NCBI GenBank assembly: GCA_037013685.1
Contig: CM072887.1
Coordinates: forward strand, 38,305,154 to 38,369,153
DNA length: 64,000 nt
Direction: 5' to 3'
Origin: Acridotheres tristis
Lineage: Eukaryota; Chordata; Aves; Passeriformes; Sturnidae
Positions 63,191-64,000 of this stretch are shown here, piece by piece. Within the stretch, counting starts at the first letter, position 1. The number at the start of each line of letters is the position of its first letter. The notes under the pieces are model-generated. The model did not search any database. It was not told the DNA's origin and saw only the letters and a list, made by a program, of their open reading frames with translations. The translations under genes and the position numbers were made by a program.

Positions 63191-64000
63191 CCCTCCAAAT
63201 CCAGTGTCATAAGAACAGTGCTGAATGGCAATAGGGATCCCCACAGCAACAGGAATATGAGCTTTTAATGCCTGGCTTATACATACAACTGCATTTACAT
63301 CACTTCTTTTTTCAGCTGTATTGTAACTTAATTGTGTCAGTGAGGATGTTCAATAGCTATCCGTTTAACAGATAGACCAAGAAGCTATGCAGGACAGAGG
63401 TTTTCAGGGTCTCAACCAAGCCCTGGTTCATCATACGAGATACAAAGCAAGCAGCTCAGCCATCTGCCCCAGTTGCAGGACATTTGGGGAAAGAAGGGCT
63501 CCCACAGAGTCCCAGGGATGGCAAACACCCTGACTTTACCCGTGGTCATCTACATTCTACCACGGTGACTGCCTTTTGTCATAAGTTGTTATTCTCTTTT
63601 TTTTGCTATTTTATTTCAGTGCAGCAAAACCAACCTTGGGATGGATTTGTGGGTATTTTTCACATTATGAGCATGCAACTCTCAATCTCCAAGTATGTAA
63701 ATGGGAGATGGGACAGATAGCATGTACTAGCACATACTAATAAGGGTGACTTGACTGCTCATTTCCCTACATTAAAAGGTGACCTTGTGAGAGCAAGAGT
63801 AGCCACAGCCAGTGCATGCTGCATGATACTGACAGTGGAATAATGCCCACGGAGCAGGAAGGGGCCCACTGTCTAGGCAGAAATAGTCCCTCTTCCCTGT
63901 CAGCATGGCAGAGGGGAGTGCGTGCCTGATGGACAGGGTAGCTCCCTGCCTTTTGCACAGAACAAGGCACTGCACTCAATAGATCTGCCTTCGGAGAAGC

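Larger units (their letters stand above)
61606..64000. other. Flank to the right of CpG island C, no gene seen
   Basis: C-rich and T-rich low-complexity DNA next to the island (C9 at 61,631-61,639; a T run at 61,672-61,687) gives way to mixed sequence. The 62,040-62,760 part is balanced, not simple-repeat, and holds several palindromic motifs such as GGCGCAGCGCTGCC. It may be a regulatory segment. No coding exon is supported. Confidence 0.5.

Noticed and set aside
1..64000. tRNA, rRNA, CRISPR array, bacterial operon or endogenous retrovirus
   Set aside because: No cloverleaf with A/B boxes, rRNA core, spaced direct-repeat array, ribosome-binding-site-led genes, or paired LTRs with gag/pol-like frames were found by eye.

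Overview
The window looks like non-coding nuclear DNA from a bird, or at least a sauropsid. The main reason is a set of CR1 LINE fragments. One ends in the CR1 3' signature TGATTCTATGAG. Others begin with the antisense 'GAATCATAGAATG' or 'GAATCATTAAGGTTGG' heads. No Alu-, B1- or L1-like repeats were recognised. Overall repeat content is low, and two old MIR-like SINE copies and ancient palindromic repeats remain visible. There is no prokaryotic-style gene packing, operon, CRISPR array, rRNA or tRNA. The many open frames of 60-160 codons look like chance ORFs.

Layout. Positions 1 to about 50,390 are AT-rich with scattered CR1 copies (6.3-7.6, 25.8-26.7 and 27.0-27.5 kb), microsatellites, long A/T runs, a MIR-like SINE near 16.7 kb and a possible palindromic MITE near 15.1 kb. 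I read this part as the start of a very long first intron of a minus-strand gene. Its candidate first coding exon is at 50,715-50,625, inside a split CpG-island promoter (50.4-51.6 kb). That exon encodes 30 residues beginning MSKKRKALEGGG and ends at a good splice donor (AAG|GTAGGG). No later exon was found in the window, so the gene cannot be named from the sequence alone.

To the right lie a second CpG-dense island at 52.86-53.32 kb and a third at 61.24-61.60 kb. Either could be an alternative promoter of the minus-strand gene or a start site for a plus-strand transcript. The DNA between and beyond them is AT-rich with a short CR1 (54.5 kb), an antisense MIR apparently split by a second old repeat (56.1-56.4 kb) and a longer CR1 (60.04-60.88 kb).

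No new biological system is evident. The points most worth checking are the exon and its overlapping upstream ORFs, the cluster of G-quadruplex-prone runs in the promoter, a perfect CTCF-core match at 21,189, an RFX X-box match at 14,350, the split MIR, and the palindromic element at 15.1 kb. All gene-level calls are inferences from reading the sequence without database searches.
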